Shown piece after piece: positions 7,101-13,526 of a DNA stretch of 23,774 bases. This DNA is from Clostridiales bacterium. Its GTDB lineage: Bacteria > Bacillota > Clostridia > Oscillospirales > Oscillospiraceae. Position numbers and translations under genes: made by a program. The first letter of the stretch is position 1. Every line of letters starts with the position of its first letter. The notes under the pieces are model-generated. The model was not told where the DNA came from and ran no database searches. It saw nothing but the letters and a program-made list of their open reading frames with translations. Where the stretch lies: NCBI GenBank assembly GCA_021205375.1, contig JAJPXR010000039.1:1-23774 (forward strand), given 5' to 3'.

Positions 7101-7394
7101 ATGTATTTTGATGCCAAATCAACTGGAATGAGAATTCGTGATTTGCGTATGGCCAAGGGTTACACACAGGCTGAAGTAGCAAAAAGATTAAATATCGGGT
7201 TGGAACATTACAAGCGAGTGGAATCTGGTCGGCGTGGATGCTCGATTGACATTTTTATCGGGCTGAAAGCAACCTTTGATACTTCGCTGGATTATCTGAT
7301 TTTAGGTGAAATGTCACCTTCAGGAACCACTCACGTCAAGTCTGAACTGGAGGACATTATAAAACAACTATCTCTACTTAAAAATTCCATCTAA
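7101..7394 (+). CDS. XRE-family helix-turn-helix regulator
   Basis: A 97-aa protein with a complete Cro/CI-type domain in residues about 9-70: GMRIRDLRMAKGYTQAEVAKRL, then NIGLEHYKRVESGRRGCSIDIFIGLKATFDTSLDYLILGE. A short helical tail, LEDIIKQLSLLK, probably dimerises. ATG 7101 was chosen because GGAGG (7091-7095) lies 5 bases upstream; ATG 7089 lies inside the hairpin arm. No convincing promoter fits in the 41 bp between the terminator ending at 7014 and the hairpin at 7056, so expression may depend on read-through from 6540. Likely role: control of element maintenance or transfer (inference from family and position). Confidence 0.88.
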   Translation: MYFDAKSTGMRIRDLRMAKGYTQAEVAKRLNIGLEHYKRVESGRRGCSIDIFIGLKATFDTSLDYLILGEMSPSGTTHVKSELEDIIKQLSLLKNSI

Positions 7395-7750
7395 CCATCC
7401 AATCAAATTGAAGGGGACCTACAAAGTCCCCCTCTGCGACCTGCAAGGGCCTCCCGCCGAGGGCAGTGTTCCTCTACAATTAACTTGTGCCAAACAAAAA
7501 AGGCACAACCTGCACCTTTCCAACTGAATATCAGTACACAGGTACGTTCCTGCTGTGACGAGCCACATCAGCGGTACGCCGTGACCCGGATTCTATCCGG
7601 CAGCGATTCCTACCGTCTGTGACAGTCGCCTCGCAACCGACTCGGCCACGACCCGTAGCAGGGATAATGATACTTCTGCCCAGCCACAGCCCCGGCCCGA
7701 CAGCCGGGATCAAGCAATGGGGGCAGCTTAATTGAGAAGGGGTGAAGCCC
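7395..7750. other. Gene-poor, possibly structured region before the ParB-like gene
   Basis: About 355 bp without a supported gene. It holds several inverted repeats: GGGGAC/GTCCCC (7413-7431), TTGTGCC/GGCACAA (7485-7508), and CCCGGC/GCCGGG near 7690-7710. The minus strand at 7578-7652 can be drawn as a poor cloverleaf but lacks a canonical T-loop and anticodon loop. The G+C content rises again within this region. It could encode a structured RNA, contain a centromere-like site for the ParB-like protein, or be a decayed gene. Confidence 0.35.
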
Positions 7751-7891
7751 ATGGAGCTGCGCGAACAGCCGCCTGTGTTACTCCCGCAGACTCTGGGGTG
7801 TCGTGGACAAATAAGAGTTCGTCATGAAAATTGGGAGGACTGCTGCGCCGAGAGCGGTCTGGCAGTCCTCTTTTACATCGTAAACCGATGA
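7751..7891 (+). CDS. Possible 46-aa small or leader ORF before the ParB-like gene
   Basis: ATG 7751 is preceded by AAGGGG with about 7-8 bases spacing and opens a 46-codon frame beginning MELREQPPVLLPQTLGC and ending AVLFYIVNR. It stops 18 bp before the ParB-like start. The hairpin at 7835-7870 lies inside its 3' part, so it might be a leader peptide coupled to an attenuator. No family is recognised and the frame may be spurious. Confidence 0.3.
   Translation: MELREQPPVLLPQTLGCRGQIRVRHENWEDCCAESGLAVLFYIVNR
7835..7874 (+). terminator. Hairpin with T-run just upstream of the ParB-like gene
   Basis: GAGGACTGC (7835-7843) pairs with GCAGTCCTC (7862-7870), followed by TTTT. It sits 35 bp before the ParB-like ATG with no room for a promoter between, so it would act as an attenuator of that operon. 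Confidence 0.65.
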
Positions 7892-7909
7892 ATCATAAAC
7901 AGAAACGAG

Positions 7910-8935
7910 ATGAGAAAAATGTTGAAAATCGACCCGGAATTTGCCGACCAGATTCCGCCTCTCACCGAGGAAGAGTTCCGGCAACTGGAGGCCAACATTC
8001 TGAGTGACGGCGAGGTCATCAACCCCATCATCGTCTGGAATGGTGTGATCGTGGACGGCCACAACCGCTTTCGCGTTCTGGAACTGCACCCGGAGGTGTC
8101 GTACAAGACCTTTGAGAAGCAGTTTTCGGACCGCAGCGAGGTGGTGGCTTGGATTTGCAAGAACCAGCTTGGGCGGCGGAATCTAACCCCGGTACAGAGA
8201 AAATACCTGATTGGGAAGCAGTACGAAACAGAGAAGTCACCACATGGCGGCAATCGTGGAACGATTCGGGATGAAGAAACCGGAGAGTTCACCGCAAGTT
8301 CTGAAAATCAGAACTTGCGGTCAGGCGGTAAAACCTGCGAAAGAATCGCTAAGGAGAACCATGTCGGAAAAGATTATGTGGTTCGAGCTGGCCACTTCGC
8401 AAATGGCATTGATGCCGCTGAAGAAGCCGTCCCCGGCACCCGGCAGGAGATCCTTTCCGGCAAAATCTGCCCGGTAGATGCGGTGGTCCAGGCTGTTGCC
8501 CAGGCTCCACCCGAAGAACGGGAGGGCCTCGCCAACCATCTCCGAGACCCGGAGGTACAGCGGCGGGGCAAGCCCCGGTCAGAGATAAAACGGACACAGG
8601 CTGAGAGGCAACAAGAAGAACCCGACCCGTCAACACCGTTCGACGATGAGGAAGAACCTGCCCCGGTAACGAAAGTCAGCCGCAAGCAAATCATGGAGAT
8701 TTACAACAGTATGCTGAACTCTGACGGCATCACCACCGAAGACGACGTGGTTCTGGATATGCAGGACGCGGTTGACACCCTGATTTTTCGCTGGAACAAA
8801 TGCCTGGAACTGAACCCGGAAATTGCAAAAAGAGATAACTTTTTGCAGCCGTATCAAACAAATCGCAAAAGAAGGTATCCACTACTTACAGAACTTCTAG
8901 GAGGGAAAAATGAAACCTGTAGAATGTCCGTATGA
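7910..8935 (+). CDS. ParB/Spo0J-like N-terminal domain protein
   Basis: A 341-aa protein. Residues about 5-110 are a ParB/sulfiredoxin-like domain: LTEEEFRQLEANILSDGEVINPIIVW, then the nucleotide-binding loop IVDGHNRFRV (47-56, the GxxR motif appears as GHNR). Residues 85-165 hold KNQLGRRNLTPVQRKYLIG and a helix-turn-helix, GKTCERIAKENHVGKDYVVRAG. The middle is acidic and low in complexity (PSTPFDDEEEPAP, about 235-250), and the C-terminus is a separate helical part. ParB-like proteins bind DNA for partition or act as CTP-dependent clamps; no ParA gene is visible here, so a role in regulation or element stability is as likely as segregation. Its 3' end overlaps the next gene by 26 bp. The start is uncertain between 7910 and 7919. 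Confidence 0.88.
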   Translation: MRKMLKIDPEFADQIPPLTEEEFRQLEANILSDGEVINPIIVWNGVIVDGHNRFRVLELHPEVSYKTFEKQFSDRSEVVAWICKNQLGRRNLTPVQRKYLIGKQYETEKSPHGGNRGTIRDEETGEFTASSENQNLRSGGKTCERIAKENHVGKDYVVRAGHFANGIDAAEEAVPGTRQEILSGKICPVDAVVQAVAQAPPEEREGLANHLRDPEVQRRGKPRSEIKRTQAERQQEEPDPSTPFDDEEEPAPVTKVSRKQIMEIYNSMLNSDGITTEDDVVLDMQDAVDTLIFRWNKCLELNPEIAKRDNFLQPYQTNRKRRYPLLTELLGGKNETCRMSV

Positions 8936-9689
8936 GATCATGCTGCTGAACTCGCAGCAACTGATCATCCCGAAGGACTATCAGCGCCGTTTGCGGCCCA
9001 ATCGCGTGGACGCCATTGTCTCCGACTTCGATGAGCGCATCGCCAACGAGCCGAAGGTGAGCTACCGTAACGGACGCTACTATGTGTTCGACGGCCAGCA
9101 CACCATCGACGCCCGCGTCGCCAGGAACGGAGGCCGTCCCCTGCCCATCCGGTGTAAGGTATACTACGGCATGACAGAGAGCGATGAGGCTCTGCTGTTT
9201 GCCAAACAGACCGGCGCTTCTGCCCGGCTGACCCCCGGCGAGAAAATCCGTGCCAACATCTTCGGCGGCGAGGAAGTGGAGATGTGGTTTCTCCGGGTCA
9301 ACGAGAGTTTGGGCCTGACGCTGGACTACGACCAGAAGCGCGGCTACAAACGAATTGCCTGTATCAAGACGGCGTTCGAGGAGTTTCAGACCATCGGCGA
9401 GGACAAGTACAAGGAGGCCCTGGGACTGTTGCTGGCGGCGTGGAACGGCGACCCGGATTCCCTGCGGGCGGCGAACGTCAGAGGAATGTGCCGGTTCGTG
9501 GCACTGTATCACGGTGAGTACAACCCCAAGCGCATGGTCACGCAGCTCCGCAAGGTGGACCCGCTGACCATCTACCGGGAGGGTCGGGCCATTGGTAGCA
9601 GCCTGACCGGATACAAAAAATATCTCTACCAAGTCTACCGGATTTACAATGGGAACAGCAAGAAGTATGCTCTGCCCTTGAAATTCTGA
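8910..9689 (+). CDS. DUF6551-like protein with ParB-type fold
   Basis: A 259-aa protein. Residues about 10-110 again resemble the ParB nuclease-like domain: LLNSQQLIIPKDYQRRL, then YYVFDGQHTIDARV (57-70), where DGQHT replaces the usual GxxR loop. The remaining part is helical (EALLFAKQTGASARLTPGEKIRANIFGG) and matches what I know as DUF6551, common next to recombinases in Firmicutes elements. The biochemical role is unknown. Start ATG 8910 has GGAGGG 5-8 bases upstream and lies inside the end of the ParB-like gene in another frame, which implies translational coupling. Confidence 0.8.
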   Translation: MKPVECPYEIMLLNSQQLIIPKDYQRRLRPNRVDAIVSDFDERIANEPKVSYRNGRYYVFDGQHTIDARVARNGGRPLPIRCKVYYGMTESDEALLFAKQTGASARLTPGEKIRANIFGGEEVEMWFLRVNESLGLTLDYDQKRGYKRIACIKTAFEEFQTIGEDKYKEALGLLLAAWNGDPDSLRAANVRGMCRFVALYHGEYNPKRMVTQLRKVDPLTIYREGRAIGSSLTGYKKYLYQVYRIYNGNSKKYALPLKF

Positions 9690-9699
9690 GGTGCCTGCC

Positions 9700-10104
9700 A
9701 TGAGAGAAAACTGGGTTTACCGCCGTGGGGATGTGTATCTCGCCGACTGCGGCGCATGGCGCGGCTCCATCCAGGGCGGCATCCGCCCCGTTGTGGTCAT
9801 GCAGAACAACACCGGAAATCGACACAGCCCCACGCTCAGCGTGGTGAAGCTGACCTCGAAGGTGAACAAGAAGCCTAACCAGCCCACCCACTACACGCTG
9901 GAAAATGTGAGGGGTATCCCGTACCCTTCACAGGTTCTGGCCGAACAGCCGGACACCATCAACAAGTCGGACATCATCCGCTATATGGCGCATCTGTCGG
10001 ACAAGCATATGGAGGCAATCAGCCGGTGTCTGGAGGTAGAGTTGGGATTGACCAACGATGGCAAAGGTGATGAACTACAAAAGAAGCCAGATAGCTTATC
10101 ATAG
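9700..10104 (+). CDS. MazF/PemK-family mRNA interferase toxin
   Basis: A 134-aa protein with the MazF/PemK fold. Visible motifs are YRRGDVYLADCG (7-18), GGIRPVVVMQNNTGN (26-40) with the conserved R29, and SVVKLTSKVNKKPNQPTHY (47-65) with the T/S of the active site. The C-terminal helix is DIIRYMAHLSDKHMEAISRCL. Family members cleave mRNA at short motifs and are normally neutralised by an antitoxin encoded just upstream. No MazE-like ORF lies upstream here; the neighbour is the DUF6551 gene, which may serve as antitoxin or the toxin may be an orphan. ATG 9700 was chosen because GAGG (9687-9690) lies 9 bases upstream; GTG 9691 overlaps it. Confidence 0.9.
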   Translation: MRENWVYRRGDVYLADCGAWRGSIQGGIRPVVVMQNNTGNRHSPTLSVVKLTSKVNKKPNQPTHYTLENVRGIPYPSQVLAEQPDTINKSDIIRYMAHLSDKHMEAISRCLEVELGLTNDGKGDELQKKPDSLS

Positions 10105-10126
10105 AAAAGAAAGCACTCATTTGTCA

Positions 10127-10161
10127 AGGATGTCACCACACCGGTGACATCCTCGCTTTTT
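10127..10161 (+). terminator. Intrinsic terminator after the mazF-like gene
   Basis: AGGATGTCACC (10127-10137) pairs perfectly with GGTGACATCCT (10143-10153) over a 5-base loop, then CGCTTTTT. It closes the ParB-DUF6551-MazF operon. Confidence 0.92.
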
Positions 10162-10272
10162 AGGAACATCTGCGGTAAGCTAAATGACAGAAAGCAAAAC
10201 CGGACTTCGGAGGCGCGGAAGTTTAACCACAGTCAAGACCAGGCATAATGGAAACAGGAGGTATGATACTTT

Positions 10273-10416
10273 ATGGAATTTGTAGTGACCAGAACGTTGA
10301 ACGGGGTCCCCATTACCCAAAAAGAGATGCAAAACATTCCGCTGATGAACGACCATATCCGCAAGATCATAGCACGGGTGAAGGCTCGGCTCCTGGAGGA
10401 ATGTGAGGCCGGATAA
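10273..10416 (+). CDS. 47-aa protein upstream of the recombinase
   Basis: A small ORF with AGGAGG at 10255-10260 about 12 bases before ATG 10273. The product begins MEFVVTRTLNGVPITQKEM and ends with a basic helix, KIIARVKARLLEEC. It lies between two terminators, one at 10127-10161 and one at 10431-10471, directly before a large serine recombinase. Small proteins in this place can be recombination directionality factors or accessory proteins, but no family is recognised. The ORF is too short to be certain, but its ribosome site and position support it. Confidence 0.55.
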   Translation: MEFVVTRTLNGVPITQKEMQNIPLMNDHIRKIIARVKARLLEECEAG

Positions 10417-10430
10417 ACGGCATACAGACT

Positions 10431-10471
10431 GCTCCTGTGGGCGGTATCTCCGCTCATAGGAGCGATTTTTT
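10431..10471 (+). terminator. Terminator/attenuator hairpin just before the recombinase gene
   Basis: GCTCCTGTGGGCG (10431-10443) pairs with CGCTCATAGGAGC (10451-10463) over a 7-base loop, with two G-U wobbles, then GATTTTTT. It lies 38 bp before the recombinase GTG, leaving no room for a promoter, so recombinase expression would need read-through. Confidence 0.8.
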
Positions 10472-10509
10472 CAGGCAAATAGAAAGCCATAAGCAAGGAG
10501 GTGGCACCT

Positions 10510-11934
10510 GTGGCCAGAAAAAGCAAAATGATGAAGGTCAAGGAGGTCAGCGCTTCGCAGAAAAACATCGCGTTATACTGCCGTGTTTCCACGCGGCGGC
10601 AGGCCGAAGAAGGCTACTCGATTGACATTCAGAAGGAAAAACTCGGTGCATATATCATCGCAAAGTACGATAAGGGATGCACCCACCACTTTTATGTGGA
10701 TGACGGATATTCCGGCGGTTCCCTGGATCGCCCAGCGATGCAGCAGTTGATGGAGGACGTGAAGGCCCACGTTGTTACCGATGTGATCGTGTACAAGCTG
10801 GACCGTCTCAGCCGTTCGCAGAAGGACACCCTTTATCTGATTGAAGATGTCTTTTTGGAAAACAACGTGGCCTTTTCTTCGATTCAGGAATCCTTCGACA
10901 CATCCACGGCTCAGGGGCGTGTCGTCGTGGGTATCCTCTCCGTGTTCGCCCAATTTGAGCGGGAAAACATCTATGAACGCACACGGGCAGGCATGAAGAA
11001 ACGAGTTGAAGATGGATACTGGCCCGGCGGGGGCGGCGTTCCTTTTGGCTACGACTACGACCCCACCACGGGCATCCTCGTTCCCAACCAGGATGCGGAT
11101 ACAGTGCGGCAGGTTTTCCAGATGTATCTGCGGGGAGTTGGCACACAAACCATTGCAAATGCCTTGGATTTGCGATATGATAAGCTTGTCTATCAGATAC
11201 TCACAAGAAAGACCTACACCGGAAAAATGTTCTACAACGGCGTGGAATATCAGATGCGCCACAAGCCGCTGATCAGCGAGGAACTGTTTGAGGAAGCCCA
11301 GCGGCTGGTCAGCCAGCGTTCTACGCTCCATATTTCCCCACGGGCGGACTACCTGCTGTCGGGGCTGTGCGTCTGTGGCCGCTGCGGTGCCAAGATGCGC
11401 TACCAGAAATGGGGCAAGGCCGGGGCCAAAATCATCTGCTACAGTCGGCACAAATCCAAGCCTTATATGGTCAAAGACCCGGAGTGTGACAACCTGCTGC
11501 TTTGGGCCGATGATGTGGAGAAGGCCGTGCTGGAGGATATGTTCTCTTACGGGCAGGGAGTTGACGGCGTTGACCCGGATGACACTGAGCGAATGGGTGT
11601 ATACGAAACGCTGATTTTAAGCAAAAAGACCACGGAGAACAAAATCAAGCGGCTCATCAAATTATATGCCATCGCGGACGAGAGCACGGAGGAGGAGCTG
11701 CAAGCGCAGATCCAGGAACTCCAGGATAAGAGCAGAGAACTGGAAAAACGAATCCAGACGGAGCAGGAGCGCCGGGATACGCTGGGAAAGGTCGATTCCA
11801 TCCAGGAGAAGATGAAAAGTATCAAGACCATGTGGCCTACCATGAGCGACACGGAACGCCAAATGCTTGTCCGTGAAGCCATTGATAAAGTTGTAATCGA
11901 CGGTTACAGCATCAGGATAGACTATAAGTTTTGA
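10510..11934 (+). CDS. Large serine recombinase (integrase)
   Basis: A 474-aa site-specific recombinase. Residues about 20-165 form the resolvase catalytic domain: IALYCRVSTRRQAEEGYS with catalytic S27 and R25, VIVYKLDRLSRS, and GRVVVGILSVFAQFERENIYERT. The recombinase domain follows (GGVPFGYDYDPTTGILVPN...VFQMYLRGVGTQTIANAL). A zinc ribbon is made by CVCGRCGAKM, IICYS and PECDN. A coiled coil (TEEELQAQIQELQDKSRELEKRIQTEQERR) precedes the C-terminal DNA-binding part. The protein integrates and excises an element by recombining attP and attB. GTG 10510 was chosen because AAGGAGG (10496-10502) lies 7 bases upstream; GTG 10501 overlaps that site. Its stop is about 70 bp from the point where the sigG reading frame resumes, the usual position of such genes beside an att site. 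Confidence 0.96.
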   Translation: MARKSKMMKVKEVSASQKNIALYCRVSTRRQAEEGYSIDIQKEKLGAYIIAKYDKGCTHHFYVDDGYSGGSLDRPAMQQLMEDVKAHVVTDVIVYKLDRLSRSQKDTLYLIEDVFLENNVAFSSIQESFDTSTAQGRVVVGILSVFAQFERENIYERTRAGMKKRVEDGYWPGGGGVPFGYDYDPTTGILVPNQDADTVRQVFQMYLRGVGTQTIANALDLRYDKLVYQILTRKTYTGKMFYNGVEYQMRHKPLISEELFEEAQRLVSQRSTLHISPRADYLLSGLCVCGRCGAKMRYQKWGKAGAKIICYSRHKSKPYMVKDPECDNLLLWADDVEKAVLEDMFSYGQGVDGVDPDDTERMGVYETLILSKKTTENKIKRLIKLYAIADESTEEELQAQIQELQDKSRELEKRIQTEQERRDTLGKVDSIQEKMKSIKTMWPTMSDTERQMLVREAIDKVVIDGYSIRIDYKF

Positions 11935-11984
11935 ATGAGAAAAACGCTGATTTTCGCCAAAATCAATCAAATCAGCAACCAATT

Positions 11985-12020
11985 TCTTTTTTCCCCACAG
12001 CCTGCTCGTTCCGATGATCA
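11985..12020 (+). other. Putative attachment-site junction (element / sigG)
   Basis: The SigG reading frame becomes recognisable at GTTCCGATGATC (12008-12019, V-P-M-I), where SigG proteins read ...STYAVPMI. Just upstream the expected F-S-T-Y-A codons are replaced by unrelated sequence. The crossover should therefore lie within or just before this 12-mer. The exact core dinucleotide cannot be fixed without the other junction. Confidence 0.6.
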
Positions 12021-12499
12021 GCGGCGAAGTCCGCCGCTTCCTCCGGGACTCCTCGGCGGTGCGGGTCAGCCGCTCCATGCGGGACGTAGCCTATAAGGTC
12101 CTCCAGGCGCGGGAGGCGTACCTCAACGAGCACCAGCGGGAACCGTCTCTGGACGAGCTGGCAAAGGGGCTGGATATGAAGCGGGAGGACGTGGTGTTCG
12201 CGCTGGACGCCATCGCGGACCCTGTCTCCCTGTACGAACCCATTTACTCCGACGGGGGCGACGCCATGTGCGTCATGGACCAGGTGCGGGACGACAAAAA
12301 CACCGACGAAAAGTGGCTGGAGCATCTGGCACTCCACGAGGCCATGGGGCGGCTGTCCGAGCGGGAGCGCCGCATCCTGGACCTGCGGTTTTACCAGGGC
12401 AAGACCCAGATGGAGGTCTCCCAAGAGGTGGGCATCTCCCAGGCCCAGGTCTCCCGGCTGGAGAAGGGGGCCATCCAGCAAATCAAAAAGGCGCTCTAA
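12014..12499 (+). pseudogene. sigG: 3' fragment of sporulation sigma factor SigG
   Basis: The 161-codon frame matches the last two thirds of RNA polymerase sigma-G, the forespore sigma factor. Diagnostic blocks are GEVRRFLRD...RVSRSMRDVAYKVLQ (region 3), FALDAIADPVSLYEPIYSDGGD with VMDQ (hallmark of SigG rather than SigF), and RRILDLRFYQGKTQMEVSQEVGISQAQVSRLEKGAI (region 4.2 helix-turn-helix). The N-terminal part with regions 1.2-2.4, needed for core binding and -10 recognition, is missing. There is no ribosome site before ATG 12014. Homology begins at V-P just upstream, directly beside the serine recombinase. It is either a dead gene or a gene that becomes whole when the element excises. Confidence 0.9.
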
Positions 12500-12518
12500 G
12501 GTGCTTTCATGGAAAAAA

Positions 12519-12556
12519 AGCGACAGCGGGACCATCAGCCGGGTTCCGCTGTCGCT
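12519..12556. terminator. Bidirectional terminator between sigG and the HAAS-like gene
   Basis: AGCGACAGCGG (12519-12529) pairs with CCGCTGTCGCT (12546-12556). A run of A before it gives a T-run on the minus strand, serving the gene that ends at 12579; on the plus strand it follows the sigG stop. Confidence 0.88.
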
Positions 12557-12578
12557 CTTTGTATCATGAGGTCGTTTG

Positions 12579-12983
12579 TCACTCCCCGGATTCGTCCGCC
12601 GGGGAAGCGGAATTGTCCGCGCCCCCGCTGATGTAAGAAAACTCATACGTTGTGATTTCAACCGGCTTTTCCTTGAGGAAAAAGGTGTAAATGCTGAACG
12701 CCGCCAGCAGCAGCACCAGTACCACACAAACCACCCGCGCCGCCAGCCATTGCCGCTTCCATTGGCCCCGTTCCTCTGGGGTCAGCTCTTCCATCAAGGT
12801 CGCCGCCAGTTCCTCCGGGGTGCCGAAAGCGGTCACCAGCGCCGCCCGGTCCGGGGCGGAGTCGTCCTCCAGAAAAGCGTTCAGCAGACTGGTCAAATGC
12901 TCCTCCAGCCGCCGTTTTGCAGCTCTGCCACAGTGGAGACATCGGCGGACCTCCCGCCGATAATGGGTCGCCGCCTCGTTCAT
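12579..12983 (-). CDS. HAAS/DUF1700-like membrane protein
   Basis: A 134-aa protein. Residues about 1-72 are helical and resemble the HAAS domain found beside PadR regulators: YRREVRRCLHCGRAAKRRLEEHLTSLL, then FGTPEELAATLMEEL. One transmembrane helix follows (about 80-103, LAARVVCVVLVLLLAAFSIYTFF), and a short polar tail. It overlaps the PadR gene by 4 bp and is co-transcribed with it. Such PadR-HAAS pairs are thought to form small signalling units at the membrane. A cysteine pair CLHC is present. Function is otherwise unknown. Confidence 0.75.
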   Translation of the reverse strand: MNEAATHYRREVRRCLHCGRAAKRRLEEHLTSLLNAFLEDDSAPDRAALVTAFGTPEELAATLMEELTPEERGQWKRQWLAARVVCVVLVLLLAAFSIYTFFLKEKPVEITTYEFSYISGGADNSASPADESGE

Positions 12984-13345
12984 GTGCCGTCCCCTCCCTT
13001 CAAAATCTCGGAAACGCCGGTGATGAACCGGTCATAGGTCTCCAGCAGCTCCCGGAGGTAGGCCCGGCCCTCTGGCGTGATTTTGTAATACTGCCGCCAA
13101 CGCCCATCCGGGGCCACCCGCTTCTTGCTCTCGGTGATGTACTCCGCCCGTGACATCCGGTAGATGGCCGCATAGGGAAAGACGATGGTCAGGGTGCCGC
13201 CGCTCTTTTCCTTCAAGGCGTCGGTCAGCTCTCCGATGTAATATTCCCGCTGGGAAAGCAGGTACAGCACCAGCAGCTCCGTCAAGGCTTTTTTCAGATT
13301 GTCTTCCAGGTTGTTGGAACGTTCCTTCGGGGTTTCCGCCGCCAA
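12980..13345 (-). CDS. PadR-family transcriptional regulator
   Basis: A 121-aa winged-helix regulator: ALTELLVLYLLSQREYYIGELTDALKEKSGGTLTIVFPYAAIYRMSRAEYITESKKRVAPDGRWRQYYKITPEGRAYL is the classical PadR pattern, ending in a dimerisation helix. PadR proteins repress nearby genes in response to stress or drugs. The start is a TTG at 13345 with GGAGGAGG about 9 bases upstream. A good promoter lies at 13380-13408. The gene is divergent from the lipoprotein at 13527, which is a reasonable target besides its own operon. Confidence 0.9.
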   Translation of the reverse strand: MAAETPKERSNNLEDNLKKALTELLVLYLLSQREYYIGELTDALKEKSGGTLTIVFPYAAIYRMSRAEYITESKKRVAPDGRWRQYYKITPEGRAYLRELLETYDRFITGVSEILKGGDGT

Positions 13346-13379
13346 GTGCAGCGCCTCCTCCCTTTTTGGTCATAAAAAT

Positions 13380-13408
13380 AGGATAAAAGACCCGAAGCGG
13401 TTTGTCAA
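13380..13408 (-). promoter_or_regulatory. Promoter of the padR operon
   Basis: Minus strand: -35 TTGACA (13408-13403), 17-bp spacer, -10 TATCCT (13385-13380). The start codon is about 35 bp downstream of the -10. Confidence 0.8.
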
Positions 13409-13467
13409 CCGTTTTCCCGCGAAAAAATGCAACTGGGAAAATATTTTTCAATTTAGATTTTTTGTTG

Positions 13468-13496
13468 TTGACAAAAAAGATAGGCTGTGGTAGGAT
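13468..13496 (+). promoter_or_regulatory. Promoter of the small lipoprotein gene
   Basis: -35 TTGACA (13468-13473), 17-bp spacer, -10 TAGGAT (13491-13496). It faces away from the padR promoter about 60 bp to the left, so one PadR dimer site could control both. Confidence 0.82.
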
Positions 13497-13526
13497 AGAA
13501 CTACCAAAAAGAAAGGAGGGCCCCTT

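Larger units (their letters stand above)
4591..12007 (+). mobile_element. Right-hand part of an integrated element inserted in sigG (left end not in window)
   Basis: The span from the first XRE gene to the sigG junction holds regulators, ParB-like genes, a toxin and a serine recombinase, all on one strand, beside an interrupted gene. Only the right end is defined. The missing sigG 5' half should lie at the left end, so the element probably extends left past base 1 and includes the glycosidase genes. No conjugation genes are seen in this part. Confidence 0.6.

Noticed and set aside
6848..7111. 87-codon plus-strand frame
   Set aside because: It runs through the strong terminator at 6953-7014 and the hairpin at 7056-7100 and has no ribosome site.
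7578..7652. tRNA-like cloverleaf on the minus strand
   Set aside because: A 7-bp acceptor-like stem and a GGCCGAGT...GGC D-arm can be drawn, but the T-loop is not TTCRA, the anticodon loop has five bases, and there is no CCA. It is not a functional tRNA.
7531..7752. 73-codon minus-strand frame
   Set aside because: It has no ribosome site, no recognised domain, and the opposite orientation to the operon around it.
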